Position numbers and translations under genes: made by a program. This document shows, piece after piece, positions 5,520-5,918 of a DNA stretch of 5,918 bases. The notes under the pieces were generated by a model. It was given only the letters and a program-made list of their open reading frames with translations, was not told the origin of the DNA and did no database searches. The stretch is from NCBI GenBank assembly GCA_017419895.1, contig JAFOKI010000271.1, positions 1-5,918 on the forward strand. Reading direction: 5' to 3'. This DNA is from Eubacterium sp. Its GTDB lineage: Bacteria; Bacillota; Clostridia; Peptostreptococcales; Anaerovoracaceae. Numbering within the stretch: the first letter of the stretch is position 1; each line of letters opens with the position of its first letter.

Positions 5520-5552
5520 ATACCGGGAACATCCCGTATCATAATTATTTTT
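5520..5552 (+). terminator. Weak terminator-like hairpin before glyA
   Basis: CGGG (5524-5527) pairs with CCCG (5533-5536) across a 5-nt loop. Three more A-T pairs (5520-5522 with 5537-5539) follow a single bulged C. A TTTTT run (5548-5552) starts 8 nt after the stem, which is far for an efficient intrinsic terminator. It may terminate only partly and let glyA be reached by read-through. Confidence 0.3.
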
Positions 5553-5560
5553 GGGCAGAA

Positions 5561-5567
5561 GAAAGGA
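5561..5567 (+). promoter_or_regulatory. Ribosome binding site for glyA
   Basis: GAAAGGA ends 7 nt before ATG 5575. A second in-frame ATG at 5590 has a GAGGA too close to it and would remove five residues, so 5575 is preferred. Confidence 0.7.
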
Positions 5568-5574
5568 ACGAATC

Positions 5575-5918
5575 ATGGTAGAGGAGAGTATGGATTATAT
5601 AAACGCGTATGACCCTGAGATCGCGAGAGTGCTGGAACTCGAACTCGCGCGTCAGCGTACGCACATAGAACTCATAGCGTCTGAGAATCTGGTTTCACCG
5701 GAGGTAATGGCAGTCATGGGTTCGGTACTTACAAATAAATACGCGGAAGGATATCCCGGTCACAGGTATTATGGTGGATGTGAATACGTAGACCTCGCCG
5801 AGAACATCTGCATCGAGCGTACAAAGATGATTTTTGACGCGAAATACGCGAACGTGCAGGCGCACAGCGGATCACAGGCGAACTACGCGGTGTATCTCGC
5901 GCTTTGTAAACCGGGCGA
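5575..5918 (+). CDS. glyA: Serine hydroxymethyltransferase, N-terminal part (3' end outside window)
   Basis: The frame is open from ATG 5575 to the window end, giving 114 complete codons of a protein normally about 410-420 residues long. The conserved N-terminal SHMT sequence is easy to recognise: '[11 protein letters not shown]' near residues 29-39, with the Glu of the S-E-N motif contacting folate and serine. It is followed by '[15 protein letters not shown]' (about 55-69) and '[15 protein letters not shown]' (about 96-110), the start of the PLP-phosphate binding region. The enzyme is a cytoplasmic PLP protein that interconverts serine and glycine with tetrahydrofolate and 5,10-methylene-THF, feeding one-carbon metabolism. 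The active-site lysine lies beyond the window. The gene lies 62 bp after the acyltransferase in the same direction. It is a housekeeping gene and probably has no functional tie to the envelope genes upstream; no convincing promoter of its own is visible in the gap. Confidence 0.97.
   Translation, partial: MVEESMDYINAYDPEIARVLELELARQRTHIELIASENLVSPEVMAVMGSVLTNKYAEGYPGHRYYGGCEYVDLAENICIERTKMIFDAKYANVQAHSGSQANYAVYLALCKPG

Noticed and set aside
5517..5545. Promoter for glyA using CATAAT at 5540-5545
   Set aside because: The -10 is reasonable, but no -35 resembling TTGACA is found at 16-18 bp spacing; not strong enough to annotate.
1..5918. tRNA, rRNA, insertion sequence or attachment site
   Set aside because: No cloverleaf, rRNA-like, transposase or terminal-repeat signal was seen; genes fill the window with gaps below about 175 bp.

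Overview
The window looks like a chromosomal segment from a Gram-positive anaerobe, most likely a clostridial (Bacillota) species of middling GC. The reasons are inferential. There are strong AGGAGG/AAAGGA ribosome binding sites, an RsiV-type DUF3298 domain, a cytoplasmic zinc-ribbon/single-TM/secreted-stalk protein, a secreted NlpC/P60 protein, and no sign of an outer membrane. No species can be named from the sequence alone. Coding is entirely on the + strand, in six genes, and both edge genes are cut by the window.

Layout: (1) 1-504 is the 3' end of a gene for an exported or surface protein with a C-terminal RsiV/DUF3298-like domain. (2) 566-1138 encodes a flavin reductase-like FMN-binding protein, closed by a convincing intrinsic terminator at 1183-1215. 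(3) A good sigma-A type promoter (-35 at 1229, -10 TATAAT at 1252, 17-bp spacer) starts a new unit. Its first gene (1311-3404) encodes a membrane protein with three zinc ribbons, long Glu/Pro-rich cytoplasmic linkers, one TM helix, an acidic Ser/Thr-rich extracellular stalk and a C-terminal region of about 225 residues that is probably beta-rich. (4) This gene overlaps, in an ATGA, a gene (3401-4435) for an exported protein with a stalk, an SH3-like domain and an NlpC/P60 peptidase domain. (5) 51 bp further on lies a membrane acyltransferase of the acyltransferase-3/fucose 4-O-acetylase-like type (4487-5512). (6) After a weak terminator-like hairpin comes the 5' part of glyA (5575 to the window end).

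The middle three genes probably form one cell-envelope transcription unit. It combines an inside-to-outside zinc-ribbon protein, a peptidoglycan peptidase and a polysaccharide or peptidoglycan O-acyltransferase. This combination, and especially the translationally coupled zinc-ribbon/NlpC-P60 pair, is the most interesting part of the window. Their joint function is a hypothesis. The zinc-ribbon gene also shows two generations of internal duplication: an older copied zinc ribbon and a very recent 69-bp tandem repeat. In both, the base changes are mostly or wholly synonymous.
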